DNA of 64,000 nucleotides from Trochalopteron elliotii. Taxonomy: Eukaryota > Chordata > Aves > Passeriformes > Leiothrichidae. The position numbers were made by a program, and so were the translations under genes. Positions 15,001-27,709 of the stretch are shown one piece after another. Every line of letters starts with the position of its first letter. Position 1 is the first letter of the stretch. The stretch lies in assembly GCA_024734555.1 (NCBI GenBank), contig JANPWX010000548.1, positions 1,878,482 through 1,942,481 of the forward strand, given 5' to 3'. Below the pieces are notes generated by a model, which did no database searches, was not told where the DNA came from, and saw only the letters and a list, made by a program, of their open reading frames with translations.

Positions 15001-15508
15001 AACAAAAGCCAGTGATCAGGATAAAAAATCCATTTACTCTTTTCTCTGAGTGCATTGATTGAAAATTGTTGTGACAGTCAGGTTTAACACCGTGGTTCTG
15101 ACAACATGAGCAGGCAGGTTGGTCCAGGAATTTCAAGATATAAAAACGGTTTGAATACAATTATAACAGTAAGATTTTCCTGTGGGCTGTCTGTCAAAAG
15201 TGACTTTGGCAAGGAAAATGTCTCTCTGTTCAAATGTCATGGGATAATCCAGAAACAGAGTAACAAAGCTGAGTTTCAAGGACTGTCTTTCGGGAAGACA
15301 GCAGAGACAAATTGGGAAATAAAAGCATAAAGAGTTCTTTCCTCCCAATTTATGACTTAGAATCATTGCAAGACTGAATGTCAGGAGGGGCAGCTGACCA
15401 AGTGGCTGAGATGACAACCCTCCAAAACTTCCAGAGTTTTTTGTTGGGTTTTTTGGTTGTTTTTTGGGTTTTTTTACAGCACATTAAGAACTTTTTCTTT
15501 TCTTCCAG
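1..15508. other. Upstream region or intron 1 of TACC2; no supported exon
   Basis: AT-rich DNA with stop codons in all frames and only short chance open frames. It carries one solo LTR (8273-8721), a poly-T tract near 1741-1778 and a TATA-like box followed by a splice donor near 1301-1358 (see findings). There is no CpG island, so the first, non-coding exon of the long TACC2 transcript is either upstream of the window or at an inconspicuous site here. The stretches 1359-8272 and 8722-15508 show nothing further that I can name. Confidence 0.6.
8273..8721 (-). mobile_element. Solo LTR of an endogenous retrovirus, copy 1
   Basis: A 449-bp element that begins TGATGCC and ends GGCTTCA, so it has the inverted TG...CA ends of an LTR. 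It is flanked by a 4-bp direct repeat, GATT (8269-8272 and 8722-8725), which looks like a target-site duplication. Two close relatives lie at 24591-25042 and 30686-31133. The minus strand is taken as sense because it places an AATAAA signal (TTTATT at 8335-8340 on +) near the 3' end. There is no gag, pol or env beside it, so it is a solo LTR. The open frame that runs antisense through it recurs in all three copies and comes from the repeat. Confidence 0.8.
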
Positions 15509-15553
15509 TGATCTTCCTTTAATTGCTGTGTGACCCTGGACATCAGAGCCGAG
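15509..15553 (+). other. TACC2: TACC2 exon 2, 5' untranslated part
   Basis: The pyrimidine-rich acceptor ending in CAG at 15506-15508 would start this exon at 15509. A second acceptor, TTTTTACAG ending at 15479, could instead start it at 15480. The sequence just before the ATG has a purine (G) at -3 and the ATG is followed by G, a good initiation context. The choice of acceptor cannot be settled without RNA data. Confidence 0.5.
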
Positions 15554-15586
15554 ATGGGCAATGAGAACAGCAGTGCAGAGAATGAG
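15554..15586 (+). CDS. TACC2: TACC2 first coding exon (initiator)
   Basis: Eleven codons, MGNENSSAENE, followed directly by a donor GTGAGT at 15587. Mammalian long-form TACC2 begins with the closely similar MGNENSTSDN, as I recall it, which identifies the gene and fixes the start. The exon ends in phase 0 and joins 27543-27709 in frame. The Met-Gly start resembles an N-myristoylation context, but myristoylation is an inference only. TACC2 is a centrosome- and microtubule-associated protein whose C-terminal coiled-coil domain binds the XMAP215/ch-TOG microtubule polymerase; that domain lies beyond the window. The exon is too short to stand out as an open frame and was found by homology and splice signals. 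Confidence 0.85.
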
Positions 15587-18500
15587 GTGAGTGTGACAGG
15601 GCAATTGCTTTTCCTCCCCTCCTAGCCTACAGCAAACCTCTCAGAAACTGCTTCCACGGGCCACTTACCCCATATTTATCTTCTGCTCCTTGTTACACTC
15701 ATATTTAAGTGCCATTAATGGTAATTGAAAGCAGCTTGGTGTGGTTTTTCTGTCCTTTGGCAATGACAGTGCTCCAAAGCATCAGGGCACGGTTTGGAGC
15801 GGTTGTTCCTTGGGGCACAGGATCCCTGGGGGATGGATCCCCATGGGATGAGCAGGGCTGGCTCATCCCAGCACCCCAGCCTGGCAGCAGGGCAGCCATG
15901 GGCAGCTGGGGAAGCATCAGGCATCAGGCACACCCCTGAGGACAGGGAAGGGCCCAGGATGGCAGGAATATGGCATGTCAGGGTCAGCCTGGCTCAGTGG
16001 GCAGCTGGCAGGGCAGGGCAGGACCCATATCCTACAGCATCATACACAGGGAATGACATCCCTGGGGAGGCTGAAATAGGGTCCTGGGCCATGGGCAGGG
16101 TGAGGACAGGCCCTGGGAGCTGGGGCAGTGCCTGTGGTGGCCTCAGAGCCCTGGCACACAGCAGCTCCTCCCTGTTCAGAAATGACCTTGCACTGTCTGT
16201 GTCCCCGTCCAGGACTTCACACCCGTGTTCCCAGGGTGTGCTGTTAATGCATGGTGGTGTTTGGGTGGTTTATTTTTAGATCTTTGAAAGGAAGGCAGTG
16301 AAACGCTCTGCCTGCTGGTGTACAGTGACATTAGAAGTTATTACACTGATACAAGTTTGAATAGAAGTTGTAATTCATTGATTTCAGCAATTAAAACACC
16401 AGTGTATATTTTATCCTCTCCTCTTCCATGTGTTGTGGTAGCTGCTAAAATGCATTAGGATTCATTTTGCTTCCACTTCAGGTATCAGCAGATCTGCTGC
16501 ACCTTCTGCTTTGCAAAGTGGACCCTCTCAAGGCAATCAGTATTACAACTATTAGAGATTTTTTCATAAATAATTTTTAGAAGAAAAATCTTCCATAGTT
16601 TGTGGTTATTCTTTCCAAGTTTTATTGTCAGCCCAAGATTTGGGCCCAATTTTTCTCAAGGTTTAGGAAGAGGGGAATGTGTTAATTTTTATAACTAAGT
16701 AATGGGAATTTCTTCTCCATAGTGTACAACTTCCACTCAGGAAGCTTTTGGAAATCAAATATGTTTGTTCAGGAGTCATCCTGAGGCTGAGAAGATTTTA
16801 CTTAAAAGCCAAGAATTTATCAAGAAATGTGGTAAAAAAAAAAATTCTTCTAAAAGGAAAGGAAACTTCTGGTCTCCTTTTCAGACTGTATAAACCAAAA
16901 CAAAAGACAACCCAATGCCTCCAAATCTAAAGCAAAACAAAATATGCTAAGAATCAAAATTATTTTAAAAAACACTCTTAATTCTCAATAACAAGAAGTT
17001 GCAACAAAACTTAAAAATTTTGATTTTCAGTCAAGAATTCCTCCATGTCAAAAAAGCCATCCTTAGGCCAAGCCAAGGAGCAGAGCAGGTAGTGGATGAT
17101 GAAACTGGCGTGCATGGTTTGCACTCAAAATGTTAGCACCAGGCTTGGCTGCTCTTTTCCTTCTGCCTCTGCTTCTGGCTTTTGGGGTTTGTGACACTGG
17201 CTGCACATTTGCAAGGCAGACACATTTAAGTTTTCAGCAAGTTGTAAAAAAAAAAAAAATCTGGTTTCTTTAAACTTTTTTTTTCTTTAGTAGCAATCAA
17301 TGCTTTAGAGAAGCGGCCTGTACTTGACCCCCTTTGCTGGCTGCCTTTCCTCCCAACCCCAACACCATGGAAATAGCTCAGTTGGTGCTGTCCTTAGGCT
17401 CAGAACCAGTTGGTCTGAGTTGTTTTTGTTTATGTGTTTATCAGAGAACACCACTGCACAGCTCCTGCTCTCAGTGAGTCATTTGGAAGCCTCACACATG
17501 GTTTGCATTAAAGCTGGGAGAGCCTGTGCTATGTTTAGAACTCATTTAGTGAGTGGGAAGATGTGTGGAATAAATGTGCTACTAGGAAGAATGTAGTAGA
17601 CATTTGGATAAAAAGTAAACACCCAATCAGTCTTGTAAAGACCAGCCTCTGAGGAGAATACCATCTAAATTTAGTGGCAATGAACAAAGATAATGCTTGG
17701 ATAAAGCAAGGCTGGGGCCAGCAGTATATTTAACAAAGTGATTTCACATATACCAACCATGGTCTGTTTTGCTGTAAAGCACACAAAGTCCAAACTGCTG
17801 AGAGATTTTAGGATTGTGCCCTGCCCTATTACAGCTTGTTGGGCTTGTGCTGGATTAAATAGAAGCTATTCTTATGATGCATCTTCCTTGAATAGTGAAA
17901 CTCCACATGAAGAGAAAGGCCTTTAAATTGAAATATTCTGGAAGAACAGGTATTTTGACCCAGTTTGGTGCTTGAGATCCAGCCTTTAGCAGGCAAAATA
18001 CAGGTGAAGTGATGGAGGTGCTCTTTATTGGGAAGCTGTGGAAAGTACTGCAGTTTATGGAGCTGTGGAAGGTCTCAGATCTTGTGCTGCCCATTAAACA
18101 GATCCTTCTTAATCCACCAAAAAAAGCTGGGTATGATGGAGGAATGACATTGTCTTCTTTTCCTTGACTTTTCTGGAGAGCCAAATGTCCAAACATCATC
18201 TACATGGCCTTAATGAAAGGAAAACTTTCACAGAGGCTGATGTAACTGCAGTTCCTCAGCCCTGCTCCTCTGGATAGCCTGGGCTCAGGTGCCAGCTCAT
18301 AAAGCCACACTTAGGAGTGAGACCAAGCTGAGCTGGACCACCAAATCTGCTCCCTAAAATGTCAGACAGAGTGAGGCACATGGTCTGTGGGATCCAGAGT
18401 GATCCCAGATGTATCTCAGCCTCATCCATGCTGCACCAGGGGTTGTGCAAAGAGCTCAGGGACAGCTCCCAAAGTGACAGGATTATTATTGACTTCCCTG

Positions 18501-21500
18501 ACTGTATTTTATTTTTAAATTTATTTATTATATATATTTTTACTAGAATGATGCCATTACCAGAGCATCTTTGCTCTCATTTTAAAGGGGTGGGTGGAGG
18601 GTGTTAAAAATAGAAAGAGTTCTTTATGACTGGGGACATGAGCATAAAATTTTCTAAAGCTTGAATAGGCTGGATTTTCTAATATGGAATTCTTTTAACT
18701 CAGGATTTTAATTCTTGCCACTCAGAGTTCTGAGCTCTGTCACATTCCACAGCCTTTCTCACGACTACAGAAAAGTAAAAGTCACCAAATAATTGTAAAG
18801 CTCTTTGAAGGTGAAAACTGCTGCTGAATTGAAGTTCTGATAATGCATCTTTTGCCCCAGAGTTGAAGAGGGAATTTCAAAGTCAGTTAGACATAAGTTA
18901 CTTCTACACATTTTGCTTTATCCTTTCTTCCTCTTGGTTTTCTGAATAAGCAGAAAAGCAAACAAAGCTGGTTATTCCACATCCCTGTTATTGTTTCATT
19001 TCTCTTTAAACACAGATCTTAACATGTGGTTACCTTTTTGTTCCTATTTTCTGCTGTGAAATGTGTAAGACAGGCCACACTTGCCAGAGGGGCCACAACC
19101 TCTCAAGAGTCTGGTGGTTGTCTGCAGTGTCGTGCTGTGATCCTGCTTGGATTCCTCCCTCTATTTCCTATGAACAAATCTGACTGCTGAGCATCCTGCA
19201 GCTAATATTCTGCATTATTCCCTTTCCCATCTTTCAGCTGGTTTCAGTCTCTCTCAACCGATGGCTCCTGTTAATTGCTGTGGTTCTCCCTGGTGCTGCA
19301 GGGATCAGCAGGGGACAGCACTGTCCCAGCATCCAGCCCCCAATCCCACAGATGGGAACTGGGCAAACCCCTCTGAGCTCTGGGGCTCACCCTGGGTGTT
19401 TACATACTTTTTGAACAGTGCAATAACATCTGTATACATTCCATTTTTCATGGTCAACTGGGAACAAAAATGCATTCCCAATTTTCTGCACAGTAATTTT
19501 GCCTGGAGCATTTAAATGTGATTCGCTGTTACCCTACACAGGCTCTTCTCTGGGTTTGTTGTGTCCACTGGGATTCACAACTTTTACTCCCTGAATTATG
19601 ATTCCCTTTCATTTTTCCTTCCATTTCATCCAGTGCATATCAGGATGTTGCTGTCAGGTGGCTCCAGTCTGTTCCTGATGCTTACATAGTCCTAACATAC
19701 CTCCAGCCACCACATTAATTAATTCTTACTTCCAGTGGTAATTACTGCTGGTCCAAAATCCTATGGTAAATAATGCCAAGTATTTCTCTGAGTTTACTCA
19801 AAAAGAACATTGTGTGTTTTCAGAGAATTATATGTCCTTTTTTGCAAATGCAGCAAATTCTGGGACACTTCTCACTGCAATGAATAATTATTATTCACAT
19901 TATTATTTACATCTTTCCTGTGAGTGAAGGAAAAGGGATGAAAGAAGAAGATTCAAAGTTATGGCGGAGTTCTTAATTTGAAAGTATAGTGAAAATGAAG
20001 TTGGGAGACTGGTCCTTCTCTTCTGAATTAATGGTTAAAACTTCCTTCACAACTGTAAAGCCATCATCATTTCTCAGGGGACATGTGAAATTATGGGTAG
20101 AGATGAAAAGGAAAAATATATTATAAAGTTCCTCTGTAATTATTTACTACATTTCTCCATTTAAAAAAATAGTGTGAAAATGTTGGACCTGCATTTTCCA
20201 CAGCTATGAAATTGCTAGGCAGGCAAACACTGTTGGCTGGGAAGCACAACAGAGTTTGGGACTCAATTTGGAGATTATTTTCCTAACAGTACTTTATTTG
20301 AATCTAACAGCATCTTCTCAAGTCATTTATTGTCAGGTTGCTAAGGACCACTCAGCAGAAAGCTGCTTTAGTTAAAACTACAGTGACTGAAAATTGCAAG
20401 TTAGGGGATGAAGATTTTCTTCACAAATTCAACTTTATTCTCTCTCCCTCCTGCTGTATCTCATCCACCTGCCATCCTTAAGAAAATAATACAGGCACTC
20501 ACCAAGCCTTCACCAAACATCAGGAAAGGGACAGAGGAAAACAATTTCAGCCAGACCAGTGAAGACACAAAGATAATTAAGAATTTTGCTTTGCTTGCTG
20601 ACCACAGACCACATTAAACAGGTGGAAAGGTGAAGTTTAAGGGGAGCCATGAAGGAGTTAAACAGCCATGATTCATTAACATTCCTCAAACATAGCAAAG
20701 CTTCTCGGGTTGTTGAGAAGACACCCATGTTGACATCACAAGAATCTAAAGATAAACAATTTGGTGCCTTCAGTGGACTGGAAGAGTCATAAACACAAGC
20801 ACTGAAGCCTGAAGGTTTGAACTGTTCCTGCTGTGGCTGAGAGGAGACTGTGTATTCTGGAAAAAAAGCTAAATCAAGGATAAGATGGTGACTATAAATA
20901 TATAAATACATACACACACCCCCCTACACACCCCAGTGTTTATTTTTGTGTTCACAGCCAGAGTCATTTCAGTAGGTGTTTCTCAGGAGGAAAAGCAGCC
21001 CTTTATCTCTAAGAGAAGGTCATAGGTGTTCACAATCAAAAGCTGTAAGAATTTTTCAAATACCATTGTTACCATATCACAATTTGCTTTGTTTCTTGTA
21101 TTTGTGAGGAGCAAATTAAATGAAATGAGAAGTGAATGCCAATTTTTGCATTCCTGCCCCTTGGAGGGTTTTAATTAGAATAGGTATGAACTTAAAATTC
21201 TACTCCCGTGAGAGACAAATAAACCACGCCAGAAGCAACAGCAAATTGCACCATTACTGATTAAAGAAAAAATCTACTGTAATTGCAAAATTCTATATGA
21301 ACACTCCCTTAAGGATAGAGTCTGCTCTTCCTATCTGATCATGTCATAATTACATCCAACTGATGAAGTAGTAATGATGTCTGGGAAGGAAAACAAGGCA
21401 GGCATCCCCTCCAAACTGGTGTACCCCAGCCGCTCTCAAAAAGGGGTAGCAATATACCAAGTTGTTTGCTAAAATCACATTTAGCTCCTTTGCAAGGTGA

Positions 21501-22148
21501 TAAAACTGAGTTTTAGTAATTCTTCTGATTAGTAATTCTTCAGATCTAAAGTGTCTCATGCAGTTCAAGCTTGGCTCAATGTATTAGGTAGTAATTTGTT
21601 ACTCTCCTGTGATGGCTCACCGGTTTTGCTGACCACTGTTCACTGATTTTAATGCAAAGTTCCAGTTCTTAAAGCAATATCCACTCACCATCTACTTATT
21701 TATTCTGGTACCACTTCTCCAAACAAGGGAGAGACAACAACTCTCCAAAGATAGGAAGTTTTAAAACTCTAACTTTCTACTTTGCTACTGTTCCTGCAGA
21801 AAAACAACAAAAGCCAGAAGAGTAAAAAGATGGTTTAAAAAAAAACTGTTCTGTCTTTCAAAATTTCAAGAGCCATTTAAAAACCCTGATTTCCCAACCA
21901 TGTGAACAACCTCTAGCAGCCAGACTTTATTTTAAGAAAAAAACTATTCAAACATCTCCCTTCCCCAACTTGTAATGGAAGACATGGAGGAAAAAGGAAA
22001 GGCAATTTCTGGTTTATTGACTGAGATTTGTAAAGGCTTGCTCCAGCATTCCCACTCCAGTGAGTGGGAATGGAAACTGAATGTAACCCCTGGAAGATTA
22101 CTCTGAGTTACTCAGAGCTCTGGCATGTTCCAGCAACTGCTATAAAAA

Positions 22149-22179
22149 GATAGAGATATAGAGATATAGAGATATAGAT

Positions 22180-22227
<48 letters not shown>
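22149..22227. repeat. GATA microsatellite with degenerate octamer start
   Basis: The left part is an 8-bp unit (GAGATATA) repeated about three times. It passes into 12 uninterrupted GATA tetramers at 22180-22227, then into A-rich sequence and (AT)n runs to about 22302. Such arrays are usually polymorphic in length. Confidence 0.95.
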
Positions 22228-22228
<1 letters not shown>

Positions 22229-23794
22229 GCAAGTAAATAAATAAATTTAAAAATAAAACATTAATCTATAACTATATATATATTCTCATATATATATGTA
22301 TAAACTGCTATAAATCCCCCTCAGTGGGGGAATGTGGCAGAGGGCAGATGGAAGAGGAAACAACTTTTAGTGAGGGAAAGGAGGGAGGGGAGTCAGGGCA
22401 AGTTCACCTTTCTGAGGGGGTTGAGAGGGAATTCCAGGTGTTGGAAGCAGAGCTGTGCTGTGCTCTGGGAGCTGCTGCTGTGTTGGGAATCTCGAGATTT
22501 GGGGTGGAACACAAGGCTGTGGCTGTGCCTGATGCTGCTGCCATGGCTGTGAATTGGGGTTTTGGGATCTGGGCTCTCCACAGCTTCCCAGGCAGCATTA
22601 AAGGCATTTCCTTCTGCTGTGATAGCTCCAGTGCAGCAGTGCACATAATCCTTTTGGCTACACTGTTAATGGAGTTCTATTTTTTAGTTTTTTTAAGCAT
22701 CCTGTTCAGAGTCATTGGGAAAATAAAGTGATCCTGTAGATTTACTTTGTGTTCTTGCAGACTCCTAGGCTTCTGGAAGGGTTTAATGCAAATTCCATTG
22801 CATATTTCAGGAGAATCAGATGTATTCATTTAAATATTGTGCTGCCTTAAAGGGGAAGAAGTATGAGCTGTTTAGTTTTCCTCCTGTTGTTTGTATGCTC
22901 TCTGTGACAGAGCTGCTTGGTTTGTTGTTGGGTTTTTTTAATTATCCTAGACTTAAAAATGCTGAGAACCTCTGTGTTCTGGTTTTTATTGTAATTATTT
23001 AAGTCTCCCAGTTAACTAACTCTTTATAATGGGACTCCTTTTTCAAGTATGAGTACACTACACTTGAAACGAATATAGAACAAATTTAGCTGCAAGCTTC
23101 TGTAGTCAATCACATCAGAGGCTGTATGTATTGAAAGTCAAAAGTAATTTATTTAACTGCAGCTTTCTGATGGTACTTGTCAACAAAATGTAGTCTTTTA
23201 ATTGTTTTCACAGATGTTAATTAAAAATTTAAAAAGCATGCTTTGCAAAGCTAGTTCAGCACCTGATTTGCATAACTAGCCTAAATTTAAAAAATTTAAT
23301 CGAAAAATTGAATTATGTTTTTCTGCTGTCTGGTTTAGATTCACAAAGCATGTTCTTTTGTGATGATTACACAAATACATTAAATGTAGAAAACCAATAT
23401 ATAAAGATTTTCTATATCTTGGAGTATTAGGAGTTCATTTTACGTGTAAATATCTACATTACGATTTATTTTAGATTATTGCTAAAATACTCTTTTGAGC
23501 TTCTTTTGAACATATGTGTGTGTTTTTGCCTCACTAGGTATTAGGGCAACTTTTTGATCACTCAAACATCTGACAGTGTGAAAAGAAAGAAATAAAGAAT
23601 GTCCACAGTTCAAACTCCTCTCTGCTCCAACAGGGCCTGTGCTGCTAAGATTATTTTAATACGTGTTAAATTTGGTAATGAACCAAAAGAACAGGAGTCA
23701 GATTTTTCTGTGGCCAAAGTCAGTCACTTAGGGGGTCATTTGGAGATGAACTATAACTTCTTAAACATTAGTTTCCTGAAAGCACAAAACTATT

Positions 23795-23937
23795 TAAAAA
23801 CAAAAAAAAAGTCAAAACCAATCAACCCAACAAAAACCAAACCAAAACAAAAAAAACCAAAAAAACCCACAAAAAAACCAAAAACCACAAAAACCCCAAA
23901 CAAACAAAAAAAAACACCCAAAAAAACCCCACAAACC
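23795..23937. repeat. A/C-rich low-complexity tract
   Basis: Almost entirely A and C on the + strand: runs of A broken by CC or CCC, with CAAAACC-like units. The resulting open frames (Lys/Pro/Thr-rich on +, Phe/Gly/Val-rich on -) are by-products of the composition. It could be a decayed simple repeat. Confidence 0.85.
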
Positions 23938-24590
23938 AGTCTCCTGACCCCCAACAATCTATGGAAAATGTTAAATTTAGCCTTCAGATGTGTGCACACA
24001 ACTGGTTTGTTGTGAACTTTCTCTCTTCTGCTGAATCTGGCCCTCCCAGTGTTTTTGTTTGGACATTAAGTCCAAATTTGGTGTTAAGAGCTGATAAAAT
24101 CACTGGGACATGGGCCCTTGTCTGTGTCTAATATGGAAACATCCTAACTTTGATGAGAGGGGGTGTTCAGGTATAGCAGGCACATAAATGTCCATATTCT
24201 GCACCTCACTTGGGAATTCTGGATGAACAGCAAGAGCAAACTTCTACCAAATTATTCTGCCCCAGAGTGTTCTGTGACCCAGAGAGTCAATGCCAGATTA
24301 TCCTGACCCCATGTTAAGGTGTCAAAGTTTCCCCAAACAGTTTTTCTGCTGCTTGTAGGTCTTCTCACATTTGTAGGGCTCTCTAAGCCTCGATGGCAAT
24401 GAGCTGTAGGGTTTGTGATGTGAGGCTGGTGAGGAGTTTCCTTCTGTGCCACAACCCAGCCCCTGTGGCTGATTAACTCCTGTGATTTGTGACCCTGGGT
24501 GACAATTCAATGGATCCTGGTCCTCAGGGGTTTATTTTGTAGATTTGTGTGCATCCCCATCATGCTGTGGCTGCAAAAGTGGGGTGGCTG

Positions 24591-25042
24591 TGATGGCTTA
24601 AGTTTGAGTTTTCATGTATTTCAGACTCTGTGCTGCCCAGGGGTGCAGTTCTAAGCTCACATTCAGTGTCACTCAGCTCTGCACAGAGCTGGGAGACAAA
24701 ACAAATCCTTTTCCTGCTGAAGACCAAGGACAACTTTCATGTCCAAAAGCACAAACAAAACAATGGTGGCTGAAAGGAGGAACAAGAAGGATGGAACCTC
24801 ACAACCTGAAGCTGTAATTGGACAATTAAACCTCAATATGCAAATGGACATGAACTTATAAAAATATAAGATCTCATGACCAGGGGTCCATTTAGTGACC
24901 ATTCTTAGTCATCCACCTTGGGTGTAGCCCTGGTCAGGCCCTGTCCTGCCCAAGGTGGATCCTGGAGGCCTTTCAATAAATCCCTGCTTTATTCTCTAGC
25001 CCTGTCCAGTCTCTGTTTCAGGTCAGCCTTCCCCAGGCATCA
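24591..25042 (+). mobile_element. Solo LTR of an endogenous retrovirus, copy 2 (sense to TACC2)
   Basis: A 452-bp element beginning TGATGGC and ending GGCATCA, the reverse complement of copies 1 and 3. In this orientation the expected LTR signals are in order: a TATA-like box at 24857-24866, AATAAA at 24975-24980, and a short U5-like tail to the CA end. The flanking tetramers GCTG (24587-24590) and GTTG (25043-25046) differ at one base and may be an aged target-site duplication. It lies in the intron between coding exons 15554-15586 and 27543-27709, on the same strand as the gene. Confidence 0.8.
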
Positions 25043-27542
25043 GTTGCAGATCAGCAGAACAGAGTGTTGTAACCTAAAGGAGCCTTTGGGGTTCAGTGGC
25101 TGATCTGAAGGGGAGACTAATGAGGAGCAATGTGTGGCTACTGAGACTGCGCTGTGTAAATTAGTTAATGACTTAATTGCTGAGCATTTTGTGCTTTGGA
25201 ACATGACAGAGGCTTTAGGAGAAGACAAAACATGCAGCTCTTCATCTCAGGGGAGATGTGAGGTGTTCCTCCTGCCTGGCACCCGAGGCAGCCGAAGAAA
25301 ATTTGAGGTGGTAGTAGTAGAAAGGAGGAAAAATGAATAATCAGTTCTCACTGCTCTTGCCAACTGCTGGAGGCATCTGGACAATTTCATAAATTGGACT
25401 AATTTCTTGGGGTTCTCCGTGTGGTTCTCCCAGCCCTGCCTGGCCTCCTGGGAAAGGAAAGGAGGTCATTTCTGACTGCAAGGGGCCTGAAAATGATCTT
25501 TTAATTTGGCTGCTACTGTGAGGCATTTGTTTGTGGCCCAGCTCTGTGTCTGACTCTCCTGTACCTCTCAAGATAAGACATGATACAGGGACTAAATAAG
25601 AGCATGGCACAGTGGCTGCTTCGCCTGGCTTGGTGGGAATTTACCCACCCACTGATTGGGGGTTTTTCCTGGTAATTCATTTAATAGCACATTTTTTCAT
25701 AGCTCCTTCCCTCTGCATACTGAAATAAACTGTCCATGCAGATTTCTCATGCAAACAAAAGCAGGGCTGCCCAAAACTCTGCACCAAAATCAAAACAGAG
25801 CCCTGTAAGCTCACTCAGCTCTATTTTCCCCCTGGCTGAACGAAACAAATTTCCTTGTATAACTCTTGATGTTCTAGTATTTTTTTGCTGTATACTCTGG
25901 GTTTTCAGCCAACATATATGCTTAGATAAATATTCTAAATGCCCCATGTCAGCACATGCTGGGTAAGTGCTTCATAATCATGAAACCAAGAGCCCTTGGT
26001 CTCTCCCAGCGGGAAGTGGGGAGATAACGGCAACAAAGCTGCAGTGAAGGGGTTCCTCCAGGGAAAGGCAGAGGATATGAGAGTTAATCAAATTTGTCTT
26101 AAGTATAAAGGGGGTATTTTTGTATTTTCAGTATGCCCTGACCTTTTCAGTTGCTCATTACACGGGCTTTGCTTGTCCACTGGGTGTCTCATTCCTGGCT
26201 CCGAGTTCTGGGAACTTTTGGCTGTGTGGGAGCTCACCGTGTTTGCACAGAGCAGGGTAATCCTCTGAGCAGCAGCTCTGTGCAATTCATTGACTACTAC
26301 TAGAGCAAAATAAACATTAAAATGAGTGCAGAAAACCCCGAGAGATGAGTTGGAATTGCACACTGTGATTTTAATCTGTGGTGTTACCCTGCAGTGGTGC
26401 TGCCATCAGTAAATACACTTGTGTGTCTTTAGGTTAAGTGTGCCTTAGGCTTTTCACAACTACAATTAAGAATTAAAACAACTTTTTTTAAAGGGTGATT
26501 TGATGGAGCAGCTTTTCTTCTTTTTAACTATTGCTTGATATGCCAGAGGATTTGAAAAAGGCCTATATTCAGACTTTTTTTGCTTTTCACTTGATTATTT
26601 CTCTCCATTGCTCCAGTTCTTTTTCTATGTTCAAAGAACATCCTCAGCTACTGTTCAGGACAGCCTTTTCCAGTTCTTCTTCACATTCTAAAGATACTTC
26701 CTCAAAAAAAAAATCAGTAGGAAGGTGTCACTCACTACCTGATGCAACCCTGGTGCTTGCACAGGACTCTCTTCCTGCAGCAAAACCAATAATCTGCAAG
26801 ACCAATAATTTGCAATTTCCAATAAAAACAAAACAAAAAAGTCCACTCATGTAAAGGCATATCTCCATGGATAAAGATCCTGGGTAATTATTTCCCTTTG
26901 AGAAGAGGTGATGCAGCAGCATAGTCACAGTTGTGTAATAGCATTTTTAGCTGTCACTACAGAAGCTGCAGCATTTCCTGTTGCTGCTATCAGAGAAGGG
27001 CAGCCTGGTGAAAAATCAAACCCTCTGTTTCAATTCAGAGGCATTCTGAGCTTTGTTGAAGTGGGAGGGAAGGAATCTGGACTTGGATTCAAGTGCTGGG
27101 GCTTGAATGACATTGGCTTTATCTCTAACTTAACTCCAAATATGCTGCTAATATTATGAGTGTCCAAGTTTATAGCCTGCTTCCATCCTTTCTCATTTTA
27201 AACTTGCTTAGCAAGGAAGCATTTGCCAGGCTTGGAAGAAGAGAAGATGATACCCTCGCTGGGTCAGTAAAGGCCCTGGCTGCTTTAGAACAATTGTTGC
27301 ATTCTTCTCTCCCTCTTCTTTTCCTAGTACTTAATTTTGACTCAACCACTTCCTTCTGTTTTTCTGCTGTTGAGGAAAAAATGGCTTGGCTTTAGAACCT
27401 ACAAGTTCCATCAAAGCAGTGAAATCCACCACAGAGGTTGTCTGGCAGTGGGCAGAACAAAACTCCTTAAGCTTACGCATTCTCCAAAATAACAGCAGCT
27501 ATTTAAATTGTTCTCCTTTTTTCTTTTTTTTTTCCATTCTAG

Positions 27543-27709
27543 AACACTCCACAAGACTCAGAATTAGGCCAACCTCCTGGTAATGGCCACAATTTAAAAA
27601 CGAGTCCTCAGAGCACAGAAAAGTCTGGAAGTCAGGACATCTCAGATCCTCTTGCTGCTGCTGTGTCACTGGCTGAGAGCTTGTCCCTCTCCATTACAGG
27701 ACCTACAAG
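27543..27709 (+). CDS. TACC2: TACC2 second coding exon
   Basis: Acceptor TTCCATTCTAG ends at 27542 and donor GTAAGA starts at 27710. Read in phase 0 from the initiator exon it gives 55 codons plus two bases (AG) of a split serine. The peptide starts NTPQDSELGQPPGNGHN; the QPPGN block matches the human N-terminus (PPGNSQN) as I remember it. The exon is Ser/Thr/Pro-rich and probably disordered, like most of the N-terminal half of TACC2. It ends in phase 2, which fits the acceptor at 36321, and by the same frame the acceptors at 56958 and 62656, so it can splice to any of them. LTR copies in opposite orientation flank it at 24591-25042 and 30686-31133. Confidence 0.85.

Larger units (their letters stand above)
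15587..27542 (+). other. TACC2: TACC2 intron after exon 2
   Basis: A 12-kb intron from donor GTGAGT to acceptor TTCTAG. It contains a GC-richer patch near 15790-16200 with no convincing exon, a GATA microsatellite (22149-22227), an A/C-rich low-complexity tract (about 23795-23937) and an LTR (24591-25042). The open frames here lack matching splice sites and recognisable similarity. Confidence 0.75.

Noticed and set aside
15794..16279. 161-codon open frame in a GC-richer patch
   Set aside because: Intronic, no matching splice sites in phase and no similarity.
24669..24902. Similar open frames (MVTKW...) in three places: 8411-8650 (+), 24669-24902 (-) and 30824-31054 (+)
   Set aside because: They lie antisense within the three copies of one LTR family and resemble each other only for that reason.
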